NCBI GenBank assembly: GCA_052035295.1 | Contig: JBPOHS010000075.1 | Span: forward strand, 1 to 64,000 | From: HdN1 sp052035295 | GTDB lineage: Bacteria; Pseudomonadota; Gammaproteobacteria; Pseudomonadales; Ketobacteraceae | Direction: 5' to 3' | DNA length: 64,000 nt | Shown here: piece by piece, positions 24,077 to 33,950 of the stretch | How the letters are laid out: each line of letters starts with the position of its first letter | How positions within the stretch are numbered: position 1 is the first letter of the stretch | Position numbers and translations under genes: made by a program | The notes under the pieces: model-generated | Told to the model about the DNA's origin: nothing | Databases searched by the model: none | What the model saw: the letters and a program-made list of their open reading frames with translations, nothing else

Positions 24077-25159
24077 ATGAGCAAGACGGTTTTGATTCTG
24101 GAAGGGGACGGCATCGGCCCCGAGATCGTCAGTCAGGCGCTGCGTGTGCTGGAACTGGTGAATGAACAATTTGGGCTGGGACTGGGCTTCACCAAGGGTT
24201 TGCTGGGTGGGAGCGCCATTGACGCCACAGGCGTGCCACTGCCCGAAGATACCCTGACCAAGGCCAAGGCGGCGGATGCGATCCTGCTGGGTGCAGTGGG
24301 CGGGCCGAAGTGGGAATCCTTGCCGATGGCCAATCGCCCGGAAAAAGGGCTGCTCGGCATTCGCTCAGCTTTGAACCTGTTCGCCAATTTGCGTCCGGCG
24401 ATCCTGTATCCTCAGCTCGTTCATGCCTCCAGCCTGAAACCCGAGCTGGTGGCGGGGCTGGATATCCTGATCGTGCGCGAGCTGACAGGCGATATCTATT
24501 TCGGCAAGCCGCGTGGTGTTCGTACGCTCGAAAACGGTGAGCGTGAAGGCTACAACACCGCTGTTTATCGTGAATCCGAAATTCGTCGCATCGGCAAGGT
24601 GGCATTCGAGCTGGCGCAAAAACGCGGCAAGAAATTGTGCTCCGTCGACAAGGCCAACGTCATGGAAGTGACCGAACTTTGGCGGGAAATCATGACCGAC
24701 ATGGGCGCTTCCTATCCGGAGATCAGTTTGAGTCACATGTATGTCGATAATGCGGCGATGCAGCTGGTGCGCGCGCCCAAGCAGTTCGATGTGCTGGTCA
24801 CCGGAAACCTGTTTGGAGACATCCTGTCGGATGAAGCGGCGATGCTGACCGGTTCCATCGGCATGCTGCCGTCGGCCTCGCTTGATGAAAACAGCAAGGG
24901 TATGTACGAGCCCTGTCACGGTTCCGCGCCGGATATTGCAGGCAAGAACATCGCCAACCCGCTGGCAACCATTCTGTCTGCCTCCATGATGTTGCGTTAT
25001 TCGCTGGACGCCGCAGCAGCGGCAGAGGCCATCGAAAAAGCGGTCAGCACGGTACTCGATCAGAATTACCGTACGGCAGACATCTATACCGAAGGTACCC
25101 GGAAAGTTGGCACCCGAGAAATGGGGGATGCGGTGATTCAGGCGTTGCAGCAAGCCTGA
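24077..25159 (+). CDS. leuB: 3-isopropylmalate dehydrogenase
   Basis: A 360-residue NAD-dependent decarboxylating dehydrogenase giving 4-methyl-2-oxopentanoate. LILEGDGIGPEIV at the N-terminus, VRELTGDIYFG (about 136-146), and NLFGDILSDEAAMLTGSIGMLPSAS (about 243-267) are the family patterns. The start ATG 24077 matches the family N-terminus and has AGAGGAAA upstream. asd follows after 52 bases on the same strand, as in Pseudomonas. Confidence 0.98.
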   Translation: MSKTVLILEGDGIGPEIVSQALRVLELVNEQFGLGLGFTKGLLGGSAIDATGVPLPEDTLTKAKAADAILLGAVGGPKWESLPMANRPEKGLLGIRSALNLFANLRPAILYPQLVHASSLKPELVAGLDILIVRELTGDIYFGKPRGVRTLENGEREGYNTAVYRESEIRRIGKVAFELAQKRGKKLCSVDKANVMEVTELWREIMTDMGASYPEISLSHMYVDNAAMQLVRAPKQFDVLVTGNLFGDILSDEAAMLTGSIGMLPSASLDENSKGMYEPCHGSAPDIAGKNIANPLATILSASMMLRYSLDAAAAAEAIEKAVSTVLDQNYRTADIYTEGTRKVGTREMGDAVIQALQQA

Positions 25160-25211
25160 TCCGTTCCTGACACTGAATTGATTTGATTGATCCCAAATTG
25201 GAGTTGAAACA

Positions 25212-26234
25212 ATGAGCAAGACTTATGATATCGCCGTTGTCGGCGCGACCGGCGCTGTCGGTCAAACCATGGTGCAAGTACTGGAAGAACGTAATTTTCC
25301 GGTCGGCAATCTGTATTTGCTGGCAAGTGCGCGTTCGGTAGGCAAGCGCGTGGAGTTCAAGGGCAAATATTACGCCGTCGACGATCTGGCCACGTTTGAT
25401 TTTTCCAAGGTGCAAATTGCCCTGTTCTCGGCCGGTGGAAGCGTCTCCGGCGAATTCGCACCGAAAGCCGCAGCAGCGGGTGCGATCGTGATCGACAACA
25501 CGTCTTTCTTCCGTTACCACGACGACATTCCGTTGGTTGTACCCGAAGTCAACCCACACAAAATCGCGGAATACAAAACCAAGGGTATCATTGCCAATCC
25601 GAACTGCTCCACCATCCAGATGTTGGTCGCCTTGAAGCCTATCCAGGACGCGGTAGGCATTGAGCGTATCAACGTGTGCACCTATCAAGGGGTATCCGGG
25701 ACCGGGCAAAAAGCCATCGAAGAACTGGCCATGCAAACCCGTAACCTGCTGAACGGTCAGCCAGCGGAAGCGACGGTGTATCCGAAGCAAATTGCCTTCA
25801 ACTGTCTGCCGCAAATCGATGTGTTCATGGAAAACGGCTACACCAAGGAAGAAATGAAGATGGTGTGGGAAACCCGCAAGATCATGGGTGACGACAGCAT
25901 TGAAGTAAACCCGACCTGTGTGCGCGTGCCGGTGTTTTTCGGTCACTCTGAAGCCATTCATATCGAGACCAAGAAAAAAATTACCGCCGACGAAGTACGC
26001 GAGCTGCTCTCCAAAGCGCCGGGGGTCAAGGTGCTCGACGAACAAAAGCCTGGTGGTTATCCGACCGCTGTGACTGAAGCGGCCGGTCAGGACGACACTT
26101 TTGTCGGCCGTATCCGCGAAGACATTTCGCATCCGCGTGGCATCGATTTGTGGGTGGTTGCCGATAACGTGCGCAAAGGCGCGGCGTCCAACAGCGTGCA
26201 GATCGCGGAAGTCTTGATAAAAGAGTATATCTGA
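25212..26234 (+). CDS. asd: aspartate-semialdehyde dehydrogenase
   Basis: A 340-residue NADP-dependent enzyme reducing aspartyl phosphate to aspartate semialdehyde for lysine, threonine, methionine and diaminopimelate. VVGATGAVGQTM (about 8-19) is the nucleotide-binding loop. The catalytic cysteine is Cys132 in NPNCSTIQ. The compact 340-residue form is the USG-1-like/Gram-positive-type Asd found in Pseudomonas, not the 367-residue E. coli type. It ends the leuCDB-asd run and is followed by a terminator. Confidence 0.97.
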   Translation: MSKTYDIAVVGATGAVGQTMVQVLEERNFPVGNLYLLASARSVGKRVEFKGKYYAVDDLATFDFSKVQIALFSAGGSVSGEFAPKAAAAGAIVIDNTSFFRYHDDIPLVVPEVNPHKIAEYKTKGIIANPNCSTIQMLVALKPIQDAVGIERINVCTYQGVSGTGQKAIEELAMQTRNLLNGQPAEATVYPKQIAFNCLPQIDVFMENGYTKEEMKMVWETRKIMGDDSIEVNPTCVRVPVFFGHSEAIHIETKKKITADEVRELLSKAPGVKVLDEQKPGGYPTAVTEAAGQDDTFVGRIREDISHPRGIDLWVVADNVRKGAASNSVQIAEVLIKEYI

Positions 26235-26326
26235 CCAATACTTACCCCTCATATTTGCAGGCAAATCAGAGAGTAATTGACTAACCAGGTCACGATATTT
26301 TCAAAATTTGCCTGACATCCCCCGAT

Positions 26327-26364
26327 AGAAAGCTATCCTTATTAGGGGTAGCTTTCTTGTTTTT
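26327..26364 (+). terminator. rho-independent terminator after asd
   Basis: A 9-bp perfect stem (AGAAAGCTA / TAGCTTTCT) with an inner TCC/GGG extension is followed by TTGTTTTT. It lies about 90 bases after the asd stop and before fimV, ending the leuCDB-asd transcript. fimV must therefore have its own promoter in the next 120 bases; I see no clear consensus there. Confidence 0.8.
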
Positions 26365-26483
26365 CGGCCTGTGCGCCTGTCGTTATTGTCCTGTCTGCAG
26401 GATGTTTCTCAGGGATCCGAGCCGGCCTCGCAACACATTGAAAGCTAAAAGAATTCCAGTGTTCATCAGGAAAGGGTTAAGTG

Positions 26484-29400
26484 ATGGTTCGTAAACTTGC
26501 CGCTGCGTTATTGGGTGTGGGGGTAATGGTTCCCGGTTTGGTGCAGGCGCTTGGCCTGGGGGGAATCAAACTCAACTCTGCGTTAAGCGAACCGCTGGAT
26601 GCCGAGATCGAACTGGTTCAGGTGCGGGAGCTGACACAGGAAGAGATCCTTCCTGCCTTGGCCAGCAATTCGGATTTCAGTGCGGCGGGTGTCGAGAAGT
26701 TTCATTTCCTGACCGAGATGAAGTTTGATGTGATCGTCAATCCCAATGGCCGATCCTATATCAAGGTCACTTCCCGCAAGCCGATGAAAGAACCGTTTGT
26801 GAACTTCCTGGTGGAGGTTCACTGGCCGGATGGTCGTTTGCTGCGTGAGTACACGATGCTGCTGGACCCGCCGGTGTACCGTGCGCAGTCAGCGCCTGTC
26901 ATTCAGCGTTCCGCCGTGGTCGCACCGAAAACCGCACCCCGTGCCAGCGCGCAACCCGCACCGCGTCCAGCCCCTGTATCGAGTCAACCGACATCCCCGG
27001 TTGCTGCTTCTTCAACACCTGTGTCCGCGCCAGCCCCGACCGGTTCGGGTGACACCTATGGCCCGACCGGGCCGTCCGACAGTTTGTGGGGAATTGCTTC
27101 ACAGTTGCGCCCCTCGAACAGCGTTAACGTCCAGCAAACCATGTTGGCCATTCAGCGCCTCAATCCGCAAGCCTTTGTCAACGGCAACATCAATTTGCTG
27201 AAACGTGGTCAGGTATTGCGTACTCCCAGCGAAGAAGATGCTCGCGCGATCAGTTCTCAGGATGCCATACGCATGGTGGCCGAGCAGAATCGTGCCTGGC
27301 GGGACAAAACGCCTACGCCAAGTACCGCCCAGGCCGCACCGGTAGACGCCACGGGGAATAGTGCCGGTTTGGTGCCAGCCCGCGTCGATGCCGAAGAAGG
27401 CAAGCTGTCGCTGGTCGCGCCCGCCAAAACCGAAACCGTGGCGGGTGAAACTGCGCAGGGTGGTGAGGCTTCTGGTACGGGTGGCGTCCTGCGTGAAAAG
27501 CTGGCCATGGCCGAAGAAAACACCGACAAATTCAAACTTGAGAATGAAGACCTCAAGCTCAAGCTCAATGACTTGCAGCAACAGACGGACACTACCAATC
27601 AGGTCCTCAAACTGAAGGACGACCAGATTGCCGAGCTGCAGGCGAAAATGGCTGCCCTGCAGGCACAATTGGAACAGGCGAAGGCCGGTGCTGCCGCCAA
27701 TGGCGGGCCGCAGGCAGTCGCTGCAGAGCCCGTGGTTGCTCCGTCGGAAACGGCTGCGGTCGCTACCACAGAAGCACCCGTTGCAACAACGGAGGCGGCG
27801 TCTCCTGACGCTTCTGCCGTGGATGCCGCCGCCGATGCGTCTGCACCTGCGGGCGTAGCTGACGACGGAAACAAGCCCGAAGTGGATTACAACTACGAGG
27901 CTGCCCCGGAAACGCCTGTCGCCGCTGAAGCAGCGAAGACCGATTCGCCTGAAAAAGCCGAGCCCGCCGCAGAAACTGCAGCTCCCGTCCCCAGCAGTGG
28001 TGTGGTCGGGGACATCACCAAGCCGTCACTGGTCGAGACGCCCAAACCGAAGCCGGTACCTGCACCGCAAGAAGCCCCCTCGCTGGTCGATGAAATTCTC
28101 TCGAACTGGTTGTACCTGCTGGGCATTGCCGGGCTGGGCGCTGCCGGTTTGATCGGCGCCTCCTTGTCCCGTCGCAAGAAGGCCGAGTCGAGTGAAATCG
28201 AGGAATCCTTTGTCAGGGACTTTTCGCTTCCCGGTCAGACCAGCGAAGCGGTGGAAGATTTCCACGAATCCGCAAGTCCCGCTCAGGAAGCCAAGGCTCC
28301 AACGCAGAAGGAAGAAGCCGTTGCCCAGACCGCTGACGTCGTTGGCGAGGCCGATATCTACATTGCCTATGGTCGCTTTACGCAGGCCGCAGAAATGCTG
28401 GAAAAAGCCGCAGCCAAGGAACCAGGGCGCGAGGATATCCGTCTCAAATTGCTCGAAGTCGCAGTAGAGTCCAAGAATACGGAATTGTTTGATCGTCATG
28501 CCGCAGCCGTTGCCCAAGGTGGAAACGCTGCCAGTCAGTCGCGCATGGAATCGCTGCGTAACCGCTTGGCCGCTGCCACCGTGGTTGCCGCGCCGGCTGC
28601 GCCAGCCGCCGTTCAGGCAGATGAAACCCTAGACGAAGAGGATGCATTTGCCTCACTTGAATTCGATTCAGGCAGTATCGACCTCAGTAAACCCACTGAA
28701 TCAAAGGCCCCAACGCAACCGGTCGGTGGTCTGGATTTCAGCCTGGATTTCAAACTGACCGATTCCCCGGTAGAAACCAAACCCGCGGCAGCCAAGGCTC
28801 CCGTGACCGATGACAACTCCCTCGATTTCGATCTTGAAATGGATCTCGAGAAGGACTTTGCGCCGGTCGCCGACAGCAAGCCATCGTCTGCCCCGATGGC
28901 CGGCAAGGACGACATCGAAGCGCTGGAGTTCGAAGGCGACTTCCGTTTTGAACCTGATGCGCCGCTGGCTGCCGATGACGATCATGAGATCGAAATCGAA
29001 CTCGTTACCGACGAATCCGATGTTGCCACGCTCGATGAAGACGCGCCGCTGGATTTTGAGCTGGTGGATGACATCGAAACCCCGACGGCACCCGTAAGTC
29101 TGGCGGAGGACGATGATGTCCGTCATGCAATGGATTTCGAGAAGGAAGACACGATCGACTCCAGTTCGGCTGCCATGCTGGCCGATGAACTGGATCTCGA
29201 GGAACCCTCGGTTGAACTGGCACAGGAAGCCGATTCCTTCGTGCTGGATGAGGTGGCCGAGATCGCGCCTGCACCCGTGGCGCCTGCACCTGTTGCCTTC
29301 AAGCAGCCGGAACCTGCCGACAGCGAAGAAGATCTCGATTTCATCACCGATGGTGACGAGGCGTCTACCAAGCTGGATCTCGCGCGTGCCTACATCGATA

Positions 29401-29504
29401 TGGGCGACCGCGAGGGTGCCCGCGATATCCTTGATGAGGTGCTCAATGATGGCAATGCCGACCAACAGCGCGAGGCACGGGAACTTCTGTCTCGACTTGA
29501 ATAA
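26484..29504 (+). CDS. fimV: FimV-type peptidoglycan-binding polar hub protein
   Basis: A 1006-residue envelope protein that in Pseudomonas localises to the pole and supports type IV pili, type II secretion and twitching. Layout: signal peptide (1-23), a periplasmic N-terminal domain (LGGIKLNSALSEPLDAEIEL), a LysM-like segment at about 191-250, a coiled coil at about 334-395, a low-complexity Ala/Pro/Glu region, one transmembrane helix at about 541-560, then an acidic cytoplasmic half with a TPR-like element (about 620-680). The conserved FimV C-terminal motif TKLDLARAYIDMGDREGA is at about 965-982. The start ATG 26484 was chosen over the GTG three bases earlier. Position between asd and truA matches Pseudomonas. 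Confidence 0.95.
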   Translation: MVRKLAAALLGVGVMVPGLVQALGLGGIKLNSALSEPLDAEIELVQVRELTQEEILPALASNSDFSAAGVEKFHFLTEMKFDVIVNPNGRSYIKVTSRKPMKEPFVNFLVEVHWPDGRLLREYTMLLDPPVYRAQSAPVIQRSAVVAPKTAPRASAQPAPRPAPVSSQPTSPVAASSTPVSAPAPTGSGDTYGPTGPSDSLWGIASQLRPSNSVNVQQTMLAIQRLNPQAFVNGNINLLKRGQVLRTPSEEDARAISSQDAIRMVAEQNRAWRDKTPTPSTAQAAPVDATGNSAGLVPARVDAEEGKLSLVAPAKTETVAGETAQGGEASGTGGVLREKLAMAEENTDKFKLENEDLKLKLNDLQQQTDTTNQVLKLKDDQIAELQAKMAALQAQLEQAKAGAAANGGPQAVAAEPVVAPSETAAVATTEAPVATTEAASPDASAVDAAADASAPAGVADDGNKPEVDYNYEAAPETPVAAEAAKTDSPEKAEPAAETAAPVPSSGVVGDITKPSLVETPKPKPVPAPQEAPSLVDEILSNWLYLLGIAGLGAAGLIGASLSRRKKAESSEIEESFVRDFSLPGQTSEAVEDFHESASPAQEAKAPTQKEEAVAQTADVVGEADIYIAYGRFTQAAEMLEKAAAKEPGREDIRLKLLEVAVESKNTELFDRHAAAVAQGGNAASQSRMESLRNRLAAATVVAAPAAPAAVQADETLDEEDAFASLEFDSGSIDLSKPTESKAPTQPVGGLDFSLDFKLTDSPVETKPAAAKAPVTDDNSLDFDLEMDLEKDFAPVADSKPSSAPMAGKDDIEALEFEGDFRFEPDAPLAADDDHEIEIELVTDESDVATLDEDAPLDFELVDDIETPTAPVSLAEDDDVRHAMDFEKEDTIDSSSAAMLADELDLEEPSVELAQEADSFVLDEVAEIAPAPVAPAPVAFKQPEPADSEEDLDFITDGDEASTKLDLARAYIDMGDREGARDILDEVLNDGNADQQREARELLSRLE

Positions 29505-29535
29505 AATGGCTGTGTTTCAATAGCGGGTATCCGAC

Positions 29536-29565
29536 AAAAGAGGGCGCAAGCCCTCTTTTTGTTTT
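29536..29565 (+). terminator. rho-independent terminator after fimV
   Basis: A 10-bp perfect stem (AAAAGAGGGC / GCCCTCTTTT) with a GCAA loop is followed by TGTTTTT. It lies 31 bases beyond the fimV stop and 30 bases before truA. Confidence 0.9.
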
Positions 29566-29595
29566 TGTGGTGTCAGCAAATGTCTAACGGAATAC

Positions 29596-30408
29596 ATGAC
29601 GATTGCAACGAAAATGCGTGTAGCTTTGGGTATTGAATACGACGGTAGCGCGTATCATGGGTGGCAACGCCAGGGTCATGAGCCGGCCACCGTGCAGGCG
29701 GTTTTGGAAGCTGCGCTGTCAAAGGTCGCCAACCATCCGGTCACCGTGATTTGTTGCGGCCGCACCGATGCCGGGGTACATGGGGTCGGGCAGGTCGTGC
29801 ATTTCGACACCACGGCCGAGCGTGATTCCCGTGCCTGGATACATGGTGCGAATGCTGCCTTGCCGGGCAGCGTCGCGGTACGTTGGGCGCAAGCGGTGAC
29901 AACGGATTTTCATGCGCGTTTTTCCGCCTACGCTCGTCGTTATTGCTATGTGATTTACAACCATCCGGTGCGTCCGGCGTTGGGTATCAGCCACATGACC
30001 TGGCAATATCGGCCGCTGGATGTCGAGGCCATGCGGGAGGGTGCCCGGGCACTAATCGGCACGCATGATTTTACGTCGTTCCGGGCGCTGGGATGTCAGG
30101 CCAAGTCCCCCATCAAGACCCTCCACGAACTGGAGCTTGAACAGAAGGGGCCGCTGATTCTCATGACGGTGCGCGCCAACGCGTTCCTGCATCACATGGT
30201 GCGCAACATAGCAGGCGTGCTGATGGCGGTCGGCACCGGCAAACAACCGGTCGCGTGGGTGGAGCAAGTCCTGACGGTACGGGATCGTGCCCAAGGGGGA
30301 GTGACGGCGCCACCCTATGGACTGTATTTCATGGAAGCACAATACCCGGAAGCGTTTAACATTCCGCGAATTCTGTATCGATATCCACCGGTCATTGTAG
30401 GAGCTTGA
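29596..30408 (+). CDS. truA: tRNA pseudouridine(38-40) synthase
   Basis: A 270-residue pseudouridine synthase acting on positions 38, 39 and 40 of tRNA anticodon stem-loops. The catalytic aspartate is Asp58 in CGRTDAGVHG. GIEYDGSAYHGWQRQ near the N-terminus and FLHHMVRNIAGVLMAVG (about 197-213) are family signatures. An alternative start is the in-frame ATG at 29614, which gives MRVALGIEYDG. trpF starts three bases after the stop, so truA probably leads a truA-trpF-trpB-trpA-accD-folC operon. Confidence 0.97.
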   Translation: MTIATKMRVALGIEYDGSAYHGWQRQGHEPATVQAVLEAALSKVANHPVTVICCGRTDAGVHGVGQVVHFDTTAERDSRAWIHGANAALPGSVAVRWAQAVTTDFHARFSAYARRYCYVIYNHPVRPALGISHMTWQYRPLDVEAMREGARALIGTHDFTSFRALGCQAKSPIKTLHELELEQKGPLILMTVRANAFLHHMVRNIAGVLMAVGTGKQPVAWVEQVLTVRDRAQGGVTAPPYGLYFMEAQYPEAFNIPRILYRYPPVIVGA

Positions 30409-30411
30409 GGC

Positions 30412-31029
30412 ATGACCAAGGTAAAGATCTGTGGCATTACCCGGCTGGAAGACGCCTTGCATGCGGCAGAGGCGGGCGCCGATGCACTGGGTTTCGTTTT
30501 TTACGCGAAAAGCCCGCGCCACGTAGATGCCGCTCTGGCTGGAACCATCATCCGGCGGTTGCCGCCTTTCATTACCAGTGTCGGTCTCTTCGTCAATCCG
30601 GAACCGGCGTTCGTCAACGACGTTCTGGTGCAGGCGCCGCTCGATGTGCTGCAATTTCACGGCGATGAAACCGATGAATTCTGTCGTCAGTTTTCGCGCC
30701 CATTCATCAAGGCCGTGCGCATGTCCGAGGGCCTCGATCTGGCCAAAGAAATTGAAAAATTTCCCTGTGCCCGTGGTATCTTACTCGATGCTTATGACCC
30801 TCATCGCTATGGTGGCACCGGCCAGACATTTGAGTGGCAACGCGTGCACGGCGGGCTTCCCAAACCTATCATCGTGGCCGGCGGTTTGACGCCGGAAAAC
30901 GTCGCCATGGCCATCGCCGCCACGCATCCTTGGGCAGTGGATGTCAGCGGTGGCGTCGAGCAGTCCAAGGGCATCAAGCAACGCAGTCTCGTAGAAGCAT
31001 TTATCGAAGGAGCCAAACGTGGCCAATAA
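30412..31029 (+). CDS. trpF: phosphoribosylanthranilate isomerase
   Basis: A 205-residue TIM-barrel isomerase of tryptophan synthesis, free-standing and not fused to TrpC. The catalytic pair is the cysteine in KICGITR (residues 4-10) and the aspartate in GILLDAYDP (about 123-131). VAGGLTPENV near residue 158 is the phosphate site. It overlaps trpB by 11 bases. Gene order trpF-trpB-trpA-accD is found in many beta- and gammaproteobacteria. Confidence 0.97.
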   Translation: MTKVKICGITRLEDALHAAEAGADALGFVFYAKSPRHVDAALAGTIIRRLPPFITSVGLFVNPEPAFVNDVLVQAPLDVLQFHGDETDEFCRQFSRPFIKAVRMSEGLDLAKEIEKFPCARGILLDAYDPHRYGGTGQTFEWQRVHGGLPKPIIVAGGLTPENVAMAIAATHPWAVDVSGGVEQSKGIKQRSLVEAFIEGAKRGQ

Positions 31030-32233
31030 TGCAGATTTCCTGAATACCCCCGACAGCTTTGGTAATTTCGGCCCTTACGGTGGGCGTTTCGTGAGTGAAA
31101 CGCTGATGGCCGCGCTGGACGAACTCGAGGAAATCTATACCCGACTCTGGCATGACCCCGAATTCCAGGCCACCTTTGACAAGGATCTCGCGCATTACGT
31201 CGGGCGTCCGTCGCCACTGTATTTTGCCGAACGCTGGACCGAAAAGGTCGGTGGCGCCAATCTCTATCTCAAGCGCGAAGACCTCAATCACACGGGCGCG
31301 CACAAAATCAACAACACCATTGGTCAGGCGTTGCTGGCGAAGTACACCGGTAAACAGCGCGTCATCGCTGAAACCGGTGCCGGCCAGCACGGTGTCGCTA
31401 CTGCCACCATTGCGGCCCGCCTCGGTCTGGAGTGCGAAGTGTTCATGGGCGAAGAAGACATCCAGCGTCAGTCGCTGAACGTCTATCGCATGAAGCTGCT
31501 TGGCGCCAAGGTGCGTCCGGTCACGTCCGGTACCCGCACCCTCAAGGACGCAATGAATGAAGCATTGCGCGATTGGGTGACCAACGTCGATCACACGTTT
31601 TACATCATCGGCACAGTGGCAGGGCCTCACCCCTACCCGAAGTTGGTGCGTGATTTCCAGAGCGTCATTGGCCGCGAAGCCCGTCAGCAGTGTCTGGCCC
31701 AGAACGGCCGTTTGCCGGATGCACTGGTGGCCTGCGTTGGTGGTGGATCCAATGCCATCGGTTTGTTCCACCCGTTCCTCGCCGATGCCTCTGTCGCCAT
31801 GTATGGCGTGGAAGCGGGTGGTCACGGGCTGAACACCCTCGATCATGCCGCGCCCTTGACGGCTGGCAAACCGGGCGTATTGCACGGGAATCGCACCTAC
31901 CTCATGCAGGATGCCGACGGCCAGATCATGCCCACCCACTCGGTCTCTGCCGGCCTCGACTATCCGGGCGTTGGCCCCGAGCATTCCTGGCTGAAGGACT
32001 GCGGCCGCGTCAATTACGTCGCTGCGACGGACACCGAAGCACTGGCGGCCTTCCGTGAGCTCACCCGCGTGGAAGGCATCATGCCGGCGCTCGAATCCAG
32101 TCATGCGGTGGCCTACGCGTCCAAGCTGGCACGTGAGCTGGGCAAGGGCAAGGACATCGTGGTCAACCTGTCCGGACGCGGTGACAAGGACATACACACG
32201 ATTGCCCGTATCGACGGCATTTCTTTGATTTGA
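31019..32233 (+). CDS. trpB: tryptophan synthase beta subunit
   Basis: A 404-residue PLP enzyme joining indole and L-serine. The PLP lysine is Lys96 in GAHKINNT. ETGAGQHGVATA (about 118-129) and GGGSNAIG (about 241-248) are the family substrate and phosphate loops. The start is GTG 31019 within the end of trpF, supported by GGAG six bases upstream and by the family N-terminus. It forms the alpha2-beta2 complex with TrpA encoded 17 bases downstream. Confidence 0.98.
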   Translation: MANNADFLNTPDSFGNFGPYGGRFVSETLMAALDELEEIYTRLWHDPEFQATFDKDLAHYVGRPSPLYFAERWTEKVGGANLYLKREDLNHTGAHKINNTIGQALLAKYTGKQRVIAETGAGQHGVATATIAARLGLECEVFMGEEDIQRQSLNVYRMKLLGAKVRPVTSGTRTLKDAMNEALRDWVTNVDHTFYIIGTVAGPHPYPKLVRDFQSVIGREARQQCLAQNGRLPDALVACVGGGSNAIGLFHPFLADASVAMYGVEAGGHGLNTLDHAAPLTAGKPGVLHGNRTYLMQDADGQIMPTHSVSAGLDYPGVGPEHSWLKDCGRVNYVAATDTEALAAFRELTRVEGIMPALESSHAVAYASKLARELGKGKDIVVNLSGRGDKDIHTIARIDGISLI

Positions 32234-32250
32234 GGCTGCAGGACTCTGCC

Positions 32251-33057
32251 ATGACCCGTATTTCTGAACTTTTTGCCAACCTGAAAACCCGGCAACGCAA
32301 AGCCCTCGTTCCATTCGTGACGGCGGGCGACCCAACACCCGCCCATACGGTGGGCATCATGCATGCCCTTGTCGAAGGTGGTGCCGACGTGATTGAGCTC
32401 GGCATTCCCTTTTCCGATCCGATGGCGGATGGCCCGGTCATCCAGCTGGCCGACGAGCGTGCGCTGGCCCATCACACGGGCCTGCATCACGTTCTGGATA
32501 TGGTGCGGGAATTCCGTACCACCAACACGGCCACACCGATTGTGTTGATGGGCTACCTCAATCCGTTCGAAGCTTACGGCTATGATGCCTTCGCCACGGA
32601 TGCGCATACCGCCGGCGTTGACGGTGTGCTCACGGTGGATCTTCCGCCCGAGGCCGCCGCCCCTCTGAAGGCCATGCTGCAGCCCAAGGGCATCGATACC
32701 ATCTTTCTGATGGCGCCGACGACCTTGCCCGCACGGATCAAGAAAATTGCGGATCAGGCAACAGGCTACCTGTACTACGTTTCGCTCAAGGGCGTGACGG
32801 GTGCCGGCAATCTTGATGCCGAGGCCGTCAGGGAGAAACTGGAAACAATTAGAAATATTACGAATTTGCCTGTGGCAGTGGGCTTTGGTATCAAGGATGC
32901 CGAATCTGCTGCCCGCATCGGTGCTTTGGCTGATGGGGTCGTAGTCGGTAGCGCACTGGTCAATATTGTTGCCGAGCATCAGGCTCAGCCAGAAAAGATC
33001 GCGCCCGCCATTACAGCTTTCCTCAGAGGGTTGCGGGAAGCATTGGATAACCTCTGA
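32251..33057 (+). CDS. trpA: tryptophan synthase alpha subunit
   Basis: A 268-residue TIM barrel that cleaves indole-3-glycerol phosphate and passes indole to TrpB. VIELGIPFSDPMADGP (about 46-61) holds the catalytic glutamate and an aspartate; a second catalytic aspartate region is VDLPPEAA near 130. I chose MTRISELF at 32251, the family N-terminus with AGGAC upstream; the frame opens at 32230. accD follows after 30 bases. Confidence 0.98.
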   Translation: MTRISELFANLKTRQRKALVPFVTAGDPTPAHTVGIMHALVEGGADVIELGIPFSDPMADGPVIQLADERALAHHTGLHHVLDMVREFRTTNTATPIVLMGYLNPFEAYGYDAFATDAHTAGVDGVLTVDLPPEAAAPLKAMLQPKGIDTIFLMAPTTLPARIKKIADQATGYLYYVSLKGVTGAGNLDAEAVREKLETIRNITNLPVAVGFGIKDAESAARIGALADGVVVGSALVNIVAEHQAQPEKIAPAITAFLRGLREALDNL

Positions 33058-33087
33058 CCGATATTTATTATAAAGAGCTGATCGCCC

Positions 33088-33945
33088 ATGAGCTGGCTTG
33101 AGAAAATTCTACCGAGCGTAGGCCGCAACACCGACAAACGTAACACCGTGCCTGAGGGGCTTTGGAAAAAATGCCCTAAATGCGGTGCTTTCCTGTATCG
33201 CCCCGAGCTGGAAAAGCTGCTCGAAGTGTGCCCGAAGTGTGATCACCACATGCGTGTCAACGCGCGCACACGCATCAGTATCTTCCTCGACGAAGGCAGG
33301 CAGGAAGAAATTGCTGCCAACCTCGAGCCAGAAGACCGTCTGAAGTTCAAGGACAGCAAGCGCTACAAGGATCGCCTGGTAGGCGCCCAGAAGGAAACCG
33401 GTGAGAAAGATGCCCTGGTGGTTTTTTCGGGCGAGCTGAAAACCGTTCCGGTGGTGGTGTCTGCCTTTGAATTCAATTTCATGGGCGGCTCGATGGGCGC
33501 AATTGTTGGCGAGAAATTTGTTCGTGGTGTGGATCGGGCCATCCGCGACAATGCTGCTTTCGTCTGCTTCTCTGCCAGTGGCGGTGCCCGTATGCAGGAA
33601 GCCCTGTTTTCGTTGATGCAAATGGCCAAAACCAGTGCCGCACTTGAAAAACTCAAAGCCCATGGCCTGCCTTACGTGTCCGTCATGACCGATCCCGTTT
33701 ATGGCGGTGTGTCGGCGAGTCTGGCGATGTTGGGTGACGTGAATCTCGCCGAACCCAATGCGTTGATCGGTTTCGCCGGCCCCCGCGTCATCGAGCAGAC
33801 GGTGCGCCAGAAACTACCGGAAGGCTTCCAGCGCAGTGAGTTCCTGCTGGAGCATGGGGTTGTGGACATGATCGTGCATCGCCACCAGATGCGTGACCAG
33901 GTGCACAGCATTGTTTCCAAATTGATGCGTAAGCCAGCGGCCTGA
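33088..33945 (+). CDS. accD: acetyl-CoA carboxylase carboxyltransferase beta subunit
   Basis: A 285-residue subunit that with AccA transfers carboxyl from biotin to acetyl-CoA. The N-terminal four-cysteine zinc ribbon is KCPKCGAF ... CPKCDHH (about residues 28-54). GGSMGAIVGEKF and FSASGGARMQEALFSLMQM follow (about 132-180), the crotonase-like carboxyltransferase core. It lies between trpA and folC; folC starts five bases after the stop, the standard accD-folC pair. Confidence 0.98.
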   Translation: MSWLEKILPSVGRNTDKRNTVPEGLWKKCPKCGAFLYRPELEKLLEVCPKCDHHMRVNARTRISIFLDEGRQEEIAANLEPEDRLKFKDSKRYKDRLVGAQKETGEKDALVVFSGELKTVPVVVSAFEFNFMGGSMGAIVGEKFVRGVDRAIRDNAAFVCFSASGGARMQEALFSLMQMAKTSAALEKLKAHGLPYVSVMTDPVYGGVSASLAMLGDVNLAEPNALIGFAGPRVIEQTVRQKLPEGFQRSEFLLEHGVVDMIVHRHQMRDQVHSIVSKLMRKPAA

Positions 33946-33950
33946 TACGG

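Noticed and set aside
29268..29297. Short GCGCCTGCACC tandem repeat in fimV
   Set aside because: It encodes the Ala-Pro-rich linker (APAPVAPAPV) and is normal for such low-complexity protein segments.
31001..32338. A 445-codon minus-strand frame across trpB
   Set aside because: Antisense to a firmly identified trpB with no family motif; a shadow. The same holds for long antisense frames at 15250-16626, 25044-26264 and 62524-63897.
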